Notes: generated from the sequence alone by a model not told the origin. Shown: positions 44,693 through 52,106, counted from the stretch's first letter. The stretch is 64,000 nucleotides of DNA from Halorubrum sp. DM2 (GCF_901686465.1 NZ_LR594487.1:248001-312000); one strand, 5' to 3'. A program made the numbers and translations.

Positions 44693-44738
44693 TGAACACG
44701 TTCAAGCGCGTCCGCCCGATAGGGCGGATATCACGTGA
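44693..44738 (+). promoter_or_regulatory. Palindromes and hairpin at the promoter of the molybdate/sulfate-type transporter
   Basis: Three symmetric elements sit before and on the GTG start (44735). The first is tgaac-ac-gttca at 44693-44704. The second is a 7-bp hairpin with loop gata at 44711-44728. The third is the 8-bp palindrome tcacgtga at 44731-44738, which covers the start codon. As at tupA, a palindrome on the start codon suggests a repressor site at the transcription start. The first element shares the GAAC-N2-GTTC form seen at 4295-4306. Confidence 0.45.
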
Positions 44739-45823
44739 CAGCATCCGCTTCGAAGGGAGGCCGATCCGTCGCGCTCGGACCGGGGGCCCTCACCGGTGCG
44801 ATAGGGGATTCGATTACCGTCATCCCGCTCGTCGTCGCGCTGGCGCTCCTGACGGACGTGTCGCTGCCGCACGCGCTCGTCGCGTTCGGGGTCTTCCAGC
44901 TCGTCTGGGGGATCCGCTACGGCCTGCCGGTGTCGGTCGAGCCGATGAAGGCGCTGGCCGCGCTCGGGGTCGCCGGCGCGCTCACCTACGCCGAACTCGC
45001 GCTCGCGGGGCTGATCCTCGGGATCCTGCTGCTCGCGATCGGTCTCTCGGGGACGCTCGCGTACGTCGAGCGGTGGATCGGCGAGCCGGTGATCCGCGGG
45101 GTTCAGTTCGCGGTGGGACTCGTCCTCTTAGAGACGGGGATCGGACTCGCCGTCGAGGACCCGGCGGTGGCGCTCGTCGGCGTCGCCCTCGCCGCCGCGT
45201 TCGCGCTCGCGGGCCACGGGAAGGCGAGCGCGCTGGCCGTCGCGCTCGTGGGGGTCGCGACCGCGCTCGTCGCCGCCGGCGTGCCGACCCCTCGCCTGCC
45301 CGGCGCGCCGCCGACGCCACCGTTCGGCGCGGCCCTCACGCGCGCCACCCTCGACGGCGTGGTCGCGCAGCTGGCGATGACCATCGGGAACGCCGCCCTC
45401 GCGACCTCCCTCCTCTTCGCCGACCTGCTGGACGCGGAGGTGACCCCCGACGAGCTGGCGACGAGCATGGGGATCACGAACCTGATCGCCGTGCCGCTGG
45501 GCGGGATACCGATGTGTCACGGCTGCGACGGCGTGGCCGGTAAGTACGCGTTCGGCGCGCGCACCGGCGGCGCGAACGTCGTGCTGGGCGTCGGCTACCT
45601 CGCCGCCGCGCCCTTCGCCACGCCCGCGCTGATCGCCGCGTTCCCGCTGGCGATGTTGGGCGCGCTGCTCGCTATCGTCGCCGTCTCGCTCGCGCGCAAC
45701 GTCACCGACTCCGGGAACCGCGCGCTCTCGGTCGGGATCGGGCTGCTCGCGCTGGCGACGAACCTCGGCGTCGCGTTCGTCGTTGGCATCGCCGTCCACC
45801 TCGCGTGGGAGCGGATGGGATAA
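44735..45823 (+). CDS. Putative molybdate/sulfate transporter (MoST/SulP-like)
   Basis: This 362-residue polytopic protein has about ten hydrophobic helices. The N-terminal LGPGALTGAIGDSITVIPLVVAL and the central PVSVEPMKALAALGVAG match the putative sulfate/molybdate transporter group related to SulP. GGIPMCHGCDGVAGKYAFGARTGGANVVLG is another family hallmark. No STAS domain is present. Molybdate is plausible given mobA and tupABC in the same window, but sulfate cannot be excluded. The start is GTG 44735. Repeat copy D begins 10 bp past its stop codon. Confidence 0.83.
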   Translation: MTASASKGGRSVALGPGALTGAIGDSITVIPLVVALALLTDVSLPHALVAFGVFQLVWGIRYGLPVSVEPMKALAALGVAGALTYAELALAGLILGILLLAIGLSGTLAYVERWIGEPVIRGVQFAVGLVLLETGIGLAVEDPAVALVGVALAAAFALAGHGKASALAVALVGVATALVAAGVPTPRLPGAPPTPPFGAALTRATLDGVVAQLAMTIGNAALATSLLFADLLDAEVTPDELATSMGITNLIAVPLGGIPMCHGCDGVAGKYAFGARTGGANVVLGVGYLAAAPFATPALIAAFPLAMLGALLAIVAVSLARNVTDSGNRALSVGIGLLALATNLGVAFVVGIAVHLAWERMG

Positions 45824-45833
45824 TCGAGGTTCT

Positions 45834-46214
45834 GCGGTGGCGCGTGCCTGCGAGCGGCCGCCACCGGCGGCCGCGAGACAGCACGCGCGAGGGAGTCGGT
45901 CGCCGGAGCGAAGCGACGGCGACCGACGAGGCTGGGGAGGCGTGAGGTGCGGTTGCTGTGCGGTGCGAGGCGGGACTCGAAGGGGCAGCCGTGAGGACGA
46001 AGCACGACGACGCGAGCAGCGTGGCGCTACGCGCCACGGGCAGCCGGCGGCTCCGCCGCCGGCGACTCCGCAGCGAAGGAGCGAAAGCGACTGAGCGAGG
46101 AGCACAGCGAGTCGCGCGAGTCCCGCGAGCGAAAGCGAGCGGGACCACGAAAGACGCAGCGCCGAGCGAAGCGAGGCGACCGTCTTTCGGAGGTCCTCAC
46201 GGCTGGGGCTTCGG
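45834..46214 (+). repeat. Structured dispersed repeat, copy D (forward, expanded)
   Basis: Longest copy. H1 is a 9-bp stem with loop acc (45854-45874). H2 has 11-bp arms 45895-45905 and 45917-45927. H3 has 13 bp, 45986-45998 with 46193-46205. Both invariant boxes are present. The tip between the H3 arms is about 195 nt, against 56-78 nt in other copies. It contains its own hairpins, for example a gtggcg/cgccac stem near 46021-46036 and a 9-bp gccggcggc/gccgccggc stem near 46042-46062. With its trailing sequence to 46354 it fills a 531-bp gene-free gap between the transporter and transcription factor S. Confidence 0.85.
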
Positions 46215-46354
46215 TGGTCGTGTCGCCGGTAACGATCGTCTCGTATCGAGCGGTTGGGGCTTCGACGGTCGTCACAGTTACTCCGACAGCTCGCCGTCAG
46301 AAGTCTCCGGCAGTCATCGGACCTAAACCGCTCGCCTCCGTATTTAATCTATAT

Positions 46355-46684
46355 ATGCAGTTCTGTGACGACTGCGGCTCGATGATGGTCTCTCGCGACG
46401 GGGAGATGGTGTGTCAGAACGACGACTGCGACGGCACCGCCGAGCGCGACGAGGGGCTCGCCGCCGAGTTCGAGTCGACCACCGAACAGACCGGCGAAGA
46501 GGTCATCGAGACGGAGGAGGGCGCGAACTTCGAGGGGAAGCCCACCGCCAACGATATCGTCTGCGACGAGTGCGGGCATGGCGAGGCGTGGTACACGATC
46601 AAACAGACGGGAGCCGCCGACGAACCCCCGACGCGCTTTTTCAAGTGTAAGGAGTGCGGCCACCGCTGGCGCGGGTACAACTGA
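46355..46684 (+). CDS. tfs: Transcription factor S (TFIIS/RPA12-like RNA polymerase cleavage factor)
   Basis: This 109-residue protein rescues stalled archaeal RNA polymerase by stimulating transcript cleavage. An N-terminal zinc ribbon (MQFCDDCGSMMV...CQNDDC) and a C-terminal zinc ribbon (CDECGHGEAWYTIKQTGAADEPPTRFFKCKECGHRWR) have the order and length of the family. The catalytic acidic pair, usually Asp-Glu in the C-terminal hairpin, falls at Asp-Glu in GAADEPPT. ATG 46355 follows AT-rich DNA after repeat copy D. Confidence 0.94.
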   Translation: MQFCDDCGSMMVSRDGEMVCQNDDCDGTAERDEGLAAEFESTTEQTGEEVIETEEGANFEGKPTANDIVCDECGHGEAWYTIKQTGAADEPPTRFFKCKECGHRWRGYN

Positions 46685-46687
46685 GCG

Positions 46688-47227
46688 ATGGTCGGACCCG
46701 AGCGGCCGGCTCGCCGGTGGCCGCGTGCGCTGCGCGCCCTCGCCGTCCTCGCGGCGACGCTTCCCGCCGCCTTCCTCGTCGGTCGCGCGCTCGGCTTCTG
46801 GCGGGCGAGGCTCGCGGTCGGCAAGTTGCTCGCGCTGCTGCCCGACGAGGGCGCTCCGGACCACGTTCGGGTGCTCCCGCCGCCGGCCGACGAGTACGCC
46901 GGGACGCTCCCGACGACGCCGGCCGAGACCCGCGAGCGACTCCCAGAGCAGGGATTTTCCGAACTCGTCCGGGCGTACTTCCACGCGTACGACCGCGACG
47001 GGGAGACGGTCCACGAGGTCGGCAGCTTCGTCCACCGCCCCGAGGGACTCACCGGGGACTGGCAGGTTCACGTGCGGCTGTTTCCGGCTCCCGACGGTTC
47101 GACGGAGGTGTGGGCGCACTGGGAGCGGAACCCGTACGTGGCACCGCTGGCGCACCTCCGCATGGAGGGGTACGACCCCGCCCGCGGCGAGCGAATGGCG
47201 GCGGAACTGATCGACGATCTGCGGTAA
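46688..47227 (+). CDS. Conserved haloarchaeal hypothetical with an N-terminal membrane segment
   Basis: This 179-residue protein begins with Arg/Pro residues and a hydrophobic segment (ALRALAVLAATLPAAFLVGRALGF, about 15-38). A soluble domain follows with VHEVGSFVHRPEGLTGDWQVHVRLFPAPDGSTEVWAHWERNPYVAPLAHLRMEGYDP. The domain is rich in aromatic residues and His, but no catalytic pattern is clear. The start is 3 bp after the tfs stop, so co-transcription with tfs is likely. Function unknown. Confidence 0.65.
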   Translation: MVGPERPARRWPRALRALAVLAATLPAAFLVGRALGFWRARLAVGKLLALLPDEGAPDHVRVLPPPADEYAGTLPTTPAETRERLPEQGFSELVRAYFHAYDRDGETVHEVGSFVHRPEGLTGDWQVHVRLFPAPDGSTEVWAHWERNPYVAPLAHLRMEGYDPARGERMAAELIDDLR

Positions 47228-47233
47228 ACGCTC

Positions 47234-47857
47234 TCAGGCGTCTCGAAGCCGCGGCGCGAGGAACTCGGCGACCGCCTCTCCCACGTCACCGGCCCGCCCG
47301 ACGAAGAAGTGGTCGGACTCGAACGCCACCGTCTCGATTCCCAGTTCCGCAGCGCGCTCGACGACGGGCTCCCAGTCCGCGGTCGAGTCGCGCGTCGCGT
47401 AGAGGATCCGGACCGGCACGCCCAACTCGGTGAGGTCGTCGAGCGCTTCGACCGCGTCCACGTCGGGGTTCAGGCGCGCGGTCGGCGCGAGCGCGCAGAC
47501 ACCCGCGAGGTCGGGACGGGACGCGGCCGCGACGAGCGCGACGGTCCCGCCAAACGAGAAGCCGAACAGCCCGACGCGGTCGTAGCGCTCGGCGGCCCAC
47601 GAGACCGCCTCGTCCGCGTCGGTGCTCTCGCCGTACCCCTCGTCCCAGTCGCCGTAGTCGAACCGGAGGCAGTCGACCCCGCGGTCGGTCAGGGCGTCGC
47701 TCGCGGCCACCAGTCGCTCGTCGCCGCGGTGGCCGCGCTGCTGGGGGTGCGGCGGGCAGGCGACGACGACCGCGTCGGCGCGGGAGCCGTCGCTCGCGGC
47801 GGTGTCGAGGGTGGCGCGCACGTCGCGGCCGCCGGGGATCAGGACTGTGTCGCTCAC
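47234..47857 (-). CDS. Alpha/beta hydrolase, dienelactone-hydrolase-like
   Basis: This 207-residue cytosolic hydrolase has the nucleophile elbow GLFGFSFGGTVALVAAASRP (Ser in GFSFGG, about residue 98). A later Asp lies in ILYATRDSTADWEPV, and the catalytic His is in FESDHFFVGRAGDV, in the order expected for the fold. An HPHPQQRGHRGDERLVAASDALTDRG-like segment replaces the usual oxyanion HG pair region. The GTG start is at 47855-47857. The substrate is unknown. It converges on the preceding gene and precedes the DUF5778 gene. Confidence 0.85.
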   Translation of the reverse strand: MSDTVLIPGGRDVRATLDTAASDGSRADAVVVACPPHPQQRGHRGDERLVAASDALTDRGVDCLRFDYGDWDEGYGESTDADEAVSWAAERYDRVGLFGFSFGGTVALVAAASRPDLAGVCALAPTARLNPDVDAVEALDDLTELGVPVRILYATRDSTADWEPVVERAAELGIETVAFESDHFFVGRAGDVGEAVAEFLAPRLRDA

Positions 47858-47884
47858 GGGTGCGGTGGCGTCTCGTCAGGGGCC

Positions 47885-48283
47885 TCAGGGCACCTGCGTC
47901 ACGCGGTCGACGTCGTCGAGTTCGGCCAGATCCGCCACGAGCGCCTCTTGGTCGACGTTCGCCTCGTAGTAGAACACGATGTCGAACGCGCCGTCCCGCA
48001 ACAGCTGTTGACACTCCCAGACGAACGCCTCGTCGTCGAGCGTCAGCCCCTGAAACTGGTTCGACGAGAAGTCCGTGTCGTCGTTGCCCGCCTCGATGTA
48101 CGTCTCGCCTTTCCCAGCGTGGTCGGCGATGACCTCGTTGGCGGCGACCGTCAGCTCGTGCATCTCCAGGTCCTGCTGGCCGTCGAGGGTCGTATGGACG
48201 ATACAGCCCAGCAGCTCGATGTCGCCCGGCTCCAAGAGGGCCTTCGTGCGGGTGTACAGGTCCGAATCGACGGTCTCGCTCAT
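47885..48283 (-). CDS. DUF5778 family protein
   Basis: This 132-residue acidic soluble protein matches the haloarchaeal DUF5778 family. Features are LYTRTKALLEPGDIELLGCIVHTTLDGQQDLEMHELT in the first half and DEAFVWECQQLLRDGAFDIVFYYEANVDQEAL in the second. No enzyme motif is visible. The start is ATG 48281-48283. Between its start and 48358 there is only a short gap, then the mutY-derived fragment. Confidence 0.8.
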   Translation of the reverse strand: MSETVDSDLYTRTKALLEPGDIELLGCIVHTTLDGQQDLEMHELTVAANEVIADHAGKGETYIEAGNDDTDFSSNQFQGLTLDDEAFVWECQQLLRDGAFDIVFYYEANVDQEALVADLAELDDVDRVTQVP

Positions 48284-48358
48284 GGCCGATCGTTTCGGCT
48301 CCCGTAATAAACGGGTGACGGTTCTCGCGGCGGATCGGACGCCCGATGAACCCGCGTC

Positions 48359-48526
48359 TCAGCGCCGGAGCGACACGACCACGTCGCCGCCGGTCGCGTC
48401 CGACTCGACCAGTCCGTCGTCTGCGAGGTCGTCGACGAGTCCGCAGAGCCGCTTTCGGACGTGTTCGTCGCTGGGCGCGTCGAACGCGCAGTTACTGCGG
48501 GACGATGTGTCCGATAGAGGTATCAT
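48359..48526 (-). pseudogene. Displaced 3' end of mutY (possible 55-codon ORF)
   Basis: In the frame ending at TGA 48359-48361 the DNA encodes AFDAPSDEHVRKRL, then LADDGLVES, then VVVSLRR and stop. This aligns without gaps to the end of the mutY product at 50324-51286: VDYAPDGEHGREWL and LSDDGLVQI, with about half the residues identical. It is on the same strand, downstream of mutY, with the AbiE genes between. The mutY-like part starts near 48490. An ATG overlapping the abiEii stop (48524-48526) opens the frame, so a short protein could still be made. I read it as the original mutY terminus cut off by insertion. Confidence 0.65.
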
Positions 48527-49320
48527 TCGTCAGCGAGGGAAGCGACGTACTCTTCGAGCGTCTCATAGACCGGATCGAAATCGGGGAGATCCGCAACCAG
48601 ATCGGGAAGTGTGTTCTGCCACCCGTCACGGATTTCGTCCCGTTTCTCTCTGGGAAGTCCATCCCGGAGATCGATGTCCAGACCGTCGTGCTCACACTTC
48701 CGTGAAAATGCGGGGAAAATAACCGAATCGTCGATGTCGGCCTCCGTAATCATCCGATACAGGTCGTAGTAGTCACGAGCCTGTGATCGCTGATAGAGCG
48801 CTCGCAACTTCTCAGCGAAGATCTCCTCCAAGCTGTACGCGGTCAACTCGAATTCGGGGACATCCTCGTAACTGTGACGATGGTCTAGCGAGGTGAACGC
48901 GACGTACTCGTCGATCATAACGTCCAGGCTCGTCGTGTTCTTGTGACCGAGAACGGCGTTGTACTGGATATTGATATCGACGTAGTGCGTCGGATACGCT
49001 TCTTTCTGTAATTTGCGGTGTTTGGTCACCTCGAAGTCGATGCCAGAGGCTCTGGCAGCGTCCTCCAGTGCGCCTTGTAACTCCGCTTCGCTCCCCCCGT
49101 AATTCCCTCTGACACCGAAATCAAGATCTTCCGAATAGCGCCACGTCTCCGGGAAGTACAACTTGCTGAGCGCAGTCCCGCCTTTGAACAGCAGATTATC
49201 GCCGTACGGACTCGTGTAAATCGCCCACAGGATCCATGAATTGACGTAGTTCTTCTCCGCGTAGCCGAGGCGAACATTCAGATCTCTGGCCAGCCGTCGC
49301 AGTTGTGCGTCGGAAATCAC
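48523..49320 (-). CDS. abiEii: AbiEii-family nucleotidyltransferase toxin
   Basis: This 265-residue toxin of a type IV toxin-antitoxin and abortive-infection system has a DNA-polymerase-beta-like nucleotidyltransferase fold. Motif I is KGGTALSKLY (46-55), and motif II is RYSEDLDFGV (61-70) with the two catalytic Asp. Motif III is EEIFAEKLRALYQR followed by ARDYYDLYR (about 165-189). AbiEii-type toxins stop growth on phage infection; the exact target here is unknown. The GTG start at 49318-49320 overlaps the antitoxin stop by one base, as in coupled TA pairs. GC content is below the local average. Confidence 0.93.
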   Translation of the reverse strand: MISDAQLRRLARDLNVRLGYAEKNYVNSWILWAIYTSPYGDNLLFKGGTALSKLYFPETWRYSEDLDFGVRGNYGGSEAELQGALEDAARASGIDFEVTKHRKLQKEAYPTHYVDINIQYNAVLGHKNTTSLDVMIDEYVAFTSLDHRHSYEDVPEFELTAYSLEEIFAEKLRALYQRSQARDYYDLYRMITEADIDDSVIFPAFSRKCEHDGLDIDLRDGLPREKRDEIRDGWQNTLPDLVADLPDFDPVYETLEEYVASLADE

Positions 49321-50153
49321 TATGAGAAGCCCCCCGGGAGGAACGATTCGGGACCGACGTTCAGGCGGAGTTGGTACGTGCTGTCGCGGGTTCCCGTCGC
49401 TTCTCTCGTCGGATCGAGCAGCGGGTACCCGGTCGTGAATTCGCCGACGAGCTCGTCGTACTCCGGAAGATCGATGTCCAACTGGTCGGCGAGATAGACG
49501 GTTCGTTTCGTCGCAGCACCGTTCCCAACTCGCCGCAGGTACTCGACGACTCGTTCCCACGAACAACCCTGTTCGACCGCGTTCTGTATCGCCTTGGCAA
49601 GCTCTCCGATACCGCCACAGAACTCCGGATGGTCGGCGCAATCGACCAGCGTCTTTTCGATACTCGAAATGTTCACCTGATTCGACCCGACCGCAGTCGG
49701 TTGATAGCCGAAGAACTTCTGGTCGGTGACTGACACTGGTCGATACGTGACCCCGTGGATTTCGCGGTCCTGAGCGCGCTCTGTCGTCACGATGTACACC
49801 GTGCGGGACATCTGCTCTGTAAGCCCGTGATGATTCATCGCACTCCAGTACCCGATGTACATCGGCTCCACGAGTGCAGACGCGATCACGAACTCGTGTT
49901 CGGTATAGACGGCGTTTTCGCCCGCAGCGAGTGGCAAGATGAGATATTTTCCGTGCGCGATTCGCTCAAGCCAGCCTTTCTCCTTGAGCGTATACGCCAT
50001 GTCCTTGGCCGACTTCCGGGGGATGTCAAGGACGTCCACGAGGTCATTGATGGTGATGATCTGTCGGTCCTCGCTTGCGAGCCGTGACAGTGCTCGTGAC
50101 TCACGTGTCGACAGACTCTTTCTTTGATTTTCTTCCTCGTTTGTAGGCTCCAT
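49320..50153 (-). CDS. abiEi: AbiEi-family antitoxin and repressor
   Basis: This 277-residue partner of AbiEii has an N-terminal winged helix (about 18-65: ALSRLASEDRQIITINDLVDVLDIPRKSAKDMAYTLKEKGWLERI). It should bind its own promoter. A larger C-terminal domain follows with GKYLILPLAAGENAVYTEHEFVIASALVEPMYIGYWSAMNHHGL and a conserved EKTLVDCADHPEFCGG segment, typical of AbiEi/AbiGi. In characterised systems the antitoxin neutralises the toxin without direct contact and represses the operon. It is the first gene of the pair, starting at ATG 50151-50153. Confidence 0.93.
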   Translation of the reverse strand: MEPTNEEENQRKSLSTRESRALSRLASEDRQIITINDLVDVLDIPRKSAKDMAYTLKEKGWLERIAHGKYLILPLAAGENAVYTEHEFVIASALVEPMYIGYWSAMNHHGLTEQMSRTVYIVTTERAQDREIHGVTYRPVSVTDQKFFGYQPTAVGSNQVNISSIEKTLVDCADHPEFCGGIGELAKAIQNAVEQGCSWERVVEYLRRVGNGAATKRTVYLADQLDIDLPEYDELVGEFTTGYPLLDPTREATGTRDSTYQLRLNVGPESFLPGGFS

Positions 50154-50301
50154 AGCCGCTCAGTGTACATAGAATCTAAATCCGAACGGGAATAAAGGTG
50201 CCCGTTGATATCTAGTTTGATGAATGTCGTGTCGTTGGACGCTCAGCGTACAGAGACTCTAAGTTAGATATGAAATAAAATATCCCTCCTCGTTTGTAGG
50301 C
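50134..50301. repeat. Duplicated promoter/start segments upstream of abiEi
   Basis: A 15-bp sequence, tcctcgtttgtaggc, occurs at 50134-50148 (inside the abiEi start region) and again at 50287-50301. A second pair, gctcagtgtacatagaatctaa (about 50158-50179) and gctcagcgtacagagactctaa (about 50250-50271), differs at three or four positions. The 170 bp before abiEi therefore look like a partial duplication of the operon start, or recombination scars from earlier insertions. Confidence 0.75.
50185..50206 (-). promoter_or_regulatory. Inverted repeat around the abiEi TATA-like element
   Basis: aacggg (50185-50190) and cccgtt (50201-50206) are perfect arms around a TATA-like tttatt read leftwards. 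AbiEi proteins are known to bind inverted repeats in their own promoters, so this is the best candidate operator. Distance to ATG 50153 is 32-53 nt. Confidence 0.5.
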
Positions 50302-50323
50302 CGTTCAGCGGATCTGAATCAGA

Positions 50324-51286
50324 CTACTGGAGGCGAGCGGTTATCTGGTCGTTCCCTTCCTCGATCTGGACGAGACCGTCGTCAGAGAGGTCCGAAAGCA
50401 GACTTCGCAGCCACTCCCGGCCGTGTTCGCCGTCCGGAGCGTAATCCACGCGGATCCGATGACCGAGCGTGTCCAGCCCCATCTCGTCGTGTTCGCCGAG
50501 CAGTCGCACGATCCGCCCGCGGAACTGCCGCCGGCTCCCCTCGAAGCTCGGCTGTTCGGGCACGTCGGGCGCGGTGAAATCACCGGTCTGGTAGGCGTGA
50601 CACCACTCGCGCCACGGGCAGCCCGCCTCGTCGCATCGAGGCTTCTTCCCGCAGGCGACGCCGCCGAGTTCCATGACCGCGTTGTTCCACACCCGCGACT
50701 CGCCGGCGGGCATGAGCCGGGACGCGACCCGCTCGAACGCGTCGTCGTCGTCCGGCACGTCGAACGCGCGGTACAGCACTCGCTTCACGTTGGTGTCGAC
50801 GACCGCGTCGCCGTCGTTGAACGCGAACGACGCCACCGCGTTGGCGGTGTACGGCCCGACGCCCATCAGCTCCCGCAGTTCGTCGGGCGTCTCCGGGAAC
50901 GCGCCGCCGTACTCGGTCTCGACCTGCTCGGCGGCCTCGTGGAGGTACTTCGCACGGTTGTTGTACCCGAGCGAGTGGTCCGACCAGAAGGCGACCACGT
51001 CGGCGCGGTCGGCCGCGGCCAGATCAGCGCTCGTCGGCCACTCGTCGAGGAAGTCCTCCCACGCCGGCACGACGCGGTCGAGCTGGGTCTGCTGGCTCAT
51101 CACTTCGCTGACGAGGATCTCGTAGGGATCCTCCGTGCCCCGCCACGGGAACGCCCGGTGGTCGGCCTCGTACCAGTCGACGAGCGCGTCGCGGACCGCG
51201 TCGAGGTCGGCCGGGAGGTCCGACACCTCCTCGTCACCGCCGACCTCGACGTCGTCGTCCGCGGTCGCGCCGTCCGAATCGCTCAT
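50324..51286 (-). CDS. mutY: A/G-specific adenine glycosylase
   Basis: This 320-residue base-excision repair enzyme removes adenine opposite 8-oxoguanine. Catalytic Glu is in LVSEVMSQQTQLDRVV, the helix-hairpin-helix is LMGVGPYTANAVASFAF, and catalytic Asp is in VVDTNVKRVLYRAF. The iron-sulfur cysteines are in CGKKPRCDEAGCPWREWC, with C-x5-C-x4-C-x5-C spacing. The last roughly 80 residues (winged-helix-like) end SDDGLVQIEEGNDQITARLQ. A second version of this terminus lies beyond the AbiE genes at 48359-48490, and the last codons here are less GC-rich than the body, suggesting a replaced 3' end. Confidence 0.94.
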   Translation of the reverse strand: MSDSDGATADDDVEVGGDEEVSDLPADLDAVRDALVDWYEADHRAFPWRGTEDPYEILVSEVMSQQTQLDRVVPAWEDFLDEWPTSADLAAADRADVVAFWSDHSLGYNNRAKYLHEAAEQVETEYGGAFPETPDELRELMGVGPYTANAVASFAFNDGDAVVDTNVKRVLYRAFDVPDDDDAFERVASRLMPAGESRVWNNAVMELGGVACGKKPRCDEAGCPWREWCHAYQTGDFTAPDVPEQPSFEGSRRQFRGRIVRLLGEHDEMGLDTLGHRIRVDYAPDGEHGREWLRSLLSDLSDDGLVQIEEGNDQITARLQ

Positions 51287-51310
51287 ACCTCCGGTCCGGC
51301 CGGCGGCGGT

Positions 51311-51973
51311 TTATCGGTGCTGGTCGCCGTCGGCGCGGACCGCCGTCATCGTCCGCGGATCGCGGTCGGGACCGGGGTACTCCCCGCCGACTGCCTCCGG
51401 GTAGAGCTTCGCCGGGTCGAACACCGTCGCGAACGCGCGTGGTTCCCGGACGCTCACGGGCAGGCGGTCCCGAAGCCCGGCGGCGGCCCGCGGCCCGGTC
51501 AGCGAGGGGTCGAGGCTCACGACCTGCATCGCGCCGCCGCGGTACGCGGACGCCAGCGCGGGGTGATCGCCCGGCGGCTGGGCGATCGGCTCGCGCCACG
51601 TCGCGGCTGCGGCCCGCCAGTCCGCCGCCAACTCCGGGTCCGACAGCGACGCGATCACCGCCTCGGCGTCGTCGAGCAGTCGGTCGCTGGCGACGAGCGT
51701 CGTCCACGCGTGCGACCGGAGGACGTCGAGGGCGTCGCGGGCCGCCCCGCCGACGAGGAGGTCTGCCGCAAACACGTCCGCGTCGGCGACGACGCGGGCC
51801 GGCTCCGGATCGAGCGGATCGGCGACCGCTCCGTCACCCGCCTCATCCCCCGCGTCGCTCTCGCCGTCTGCGGTCGGTGCCGACCGCACGTCGTCGAGCG
51901 CGCGTCGCACGTCCGCCTCGTCGAGGTCGCCGCCGACCGCCGTCGCGCGGTCGAACAGGTCGGCGAAGGTCAT
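51311..51973 (-). CDS. Haloarchaeal hypothetical, PIN-like segment possible
   Basis: This 220-residue protein has an N-terminal helical region, an acidic linker (about 35-58), then ARVVADADVFAADLLVGGAARDALDVLRSHAWTTLVASDRLL. This stretch has the strand-Asp-helix beginning seen in PIN-like nucleases. The later part (RGGAMQVVSLDPSLTG and REPRAFATVFDPAKLYPEAVGG) is conserved in style with haloarchaeal families. I do not claim nuclease activity. The start is ATG 51971-51973. It lies 25 bp past the mutY start on the same strand, so it could be co-transcribed upstream of mutY. Confidence 0.65.
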   Translation of the reverse strand: MTFADLFDRATAVGGDLDEADVRRALDDVRSAPTADGESDAGDEAGDGAVADPLDPEPARVVADADVFAADLLVGGAARDALDVLRSHAWTTLVASDRLLDDAEAVIASLSDPELAADWRAAAATWREPIAQPPGDHPALASAYRGGAMQVVSLDPSLTGPRAAAGLRDRLPVSVREPRAFATVFDPAKLYPEAVGGEYPGPDRDPRTMTAVRADGDQHR

Positions 51974-52106
51974 ACCCGCCGGTCGGTGCCCCGTCGGTAT
52001 CGTCCTTGCGGCCGCGACGCGACTGGCTCCGCCCGCGCGGCGTCGCCGACCGGCACGCCGTCGCCTCGACCCGGACGTTATCGGTCGCCGCGTCGAACGG
52101 GTCGAC

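Noticed and set aside
48359..48526. 55-codon ORF as a third gene of the AbiE operon
   Set aside because: Possible because its ATG overlaps the toxin stop, but the clear match to the MutY C-terminus makes a displaced gene end the better explanation.
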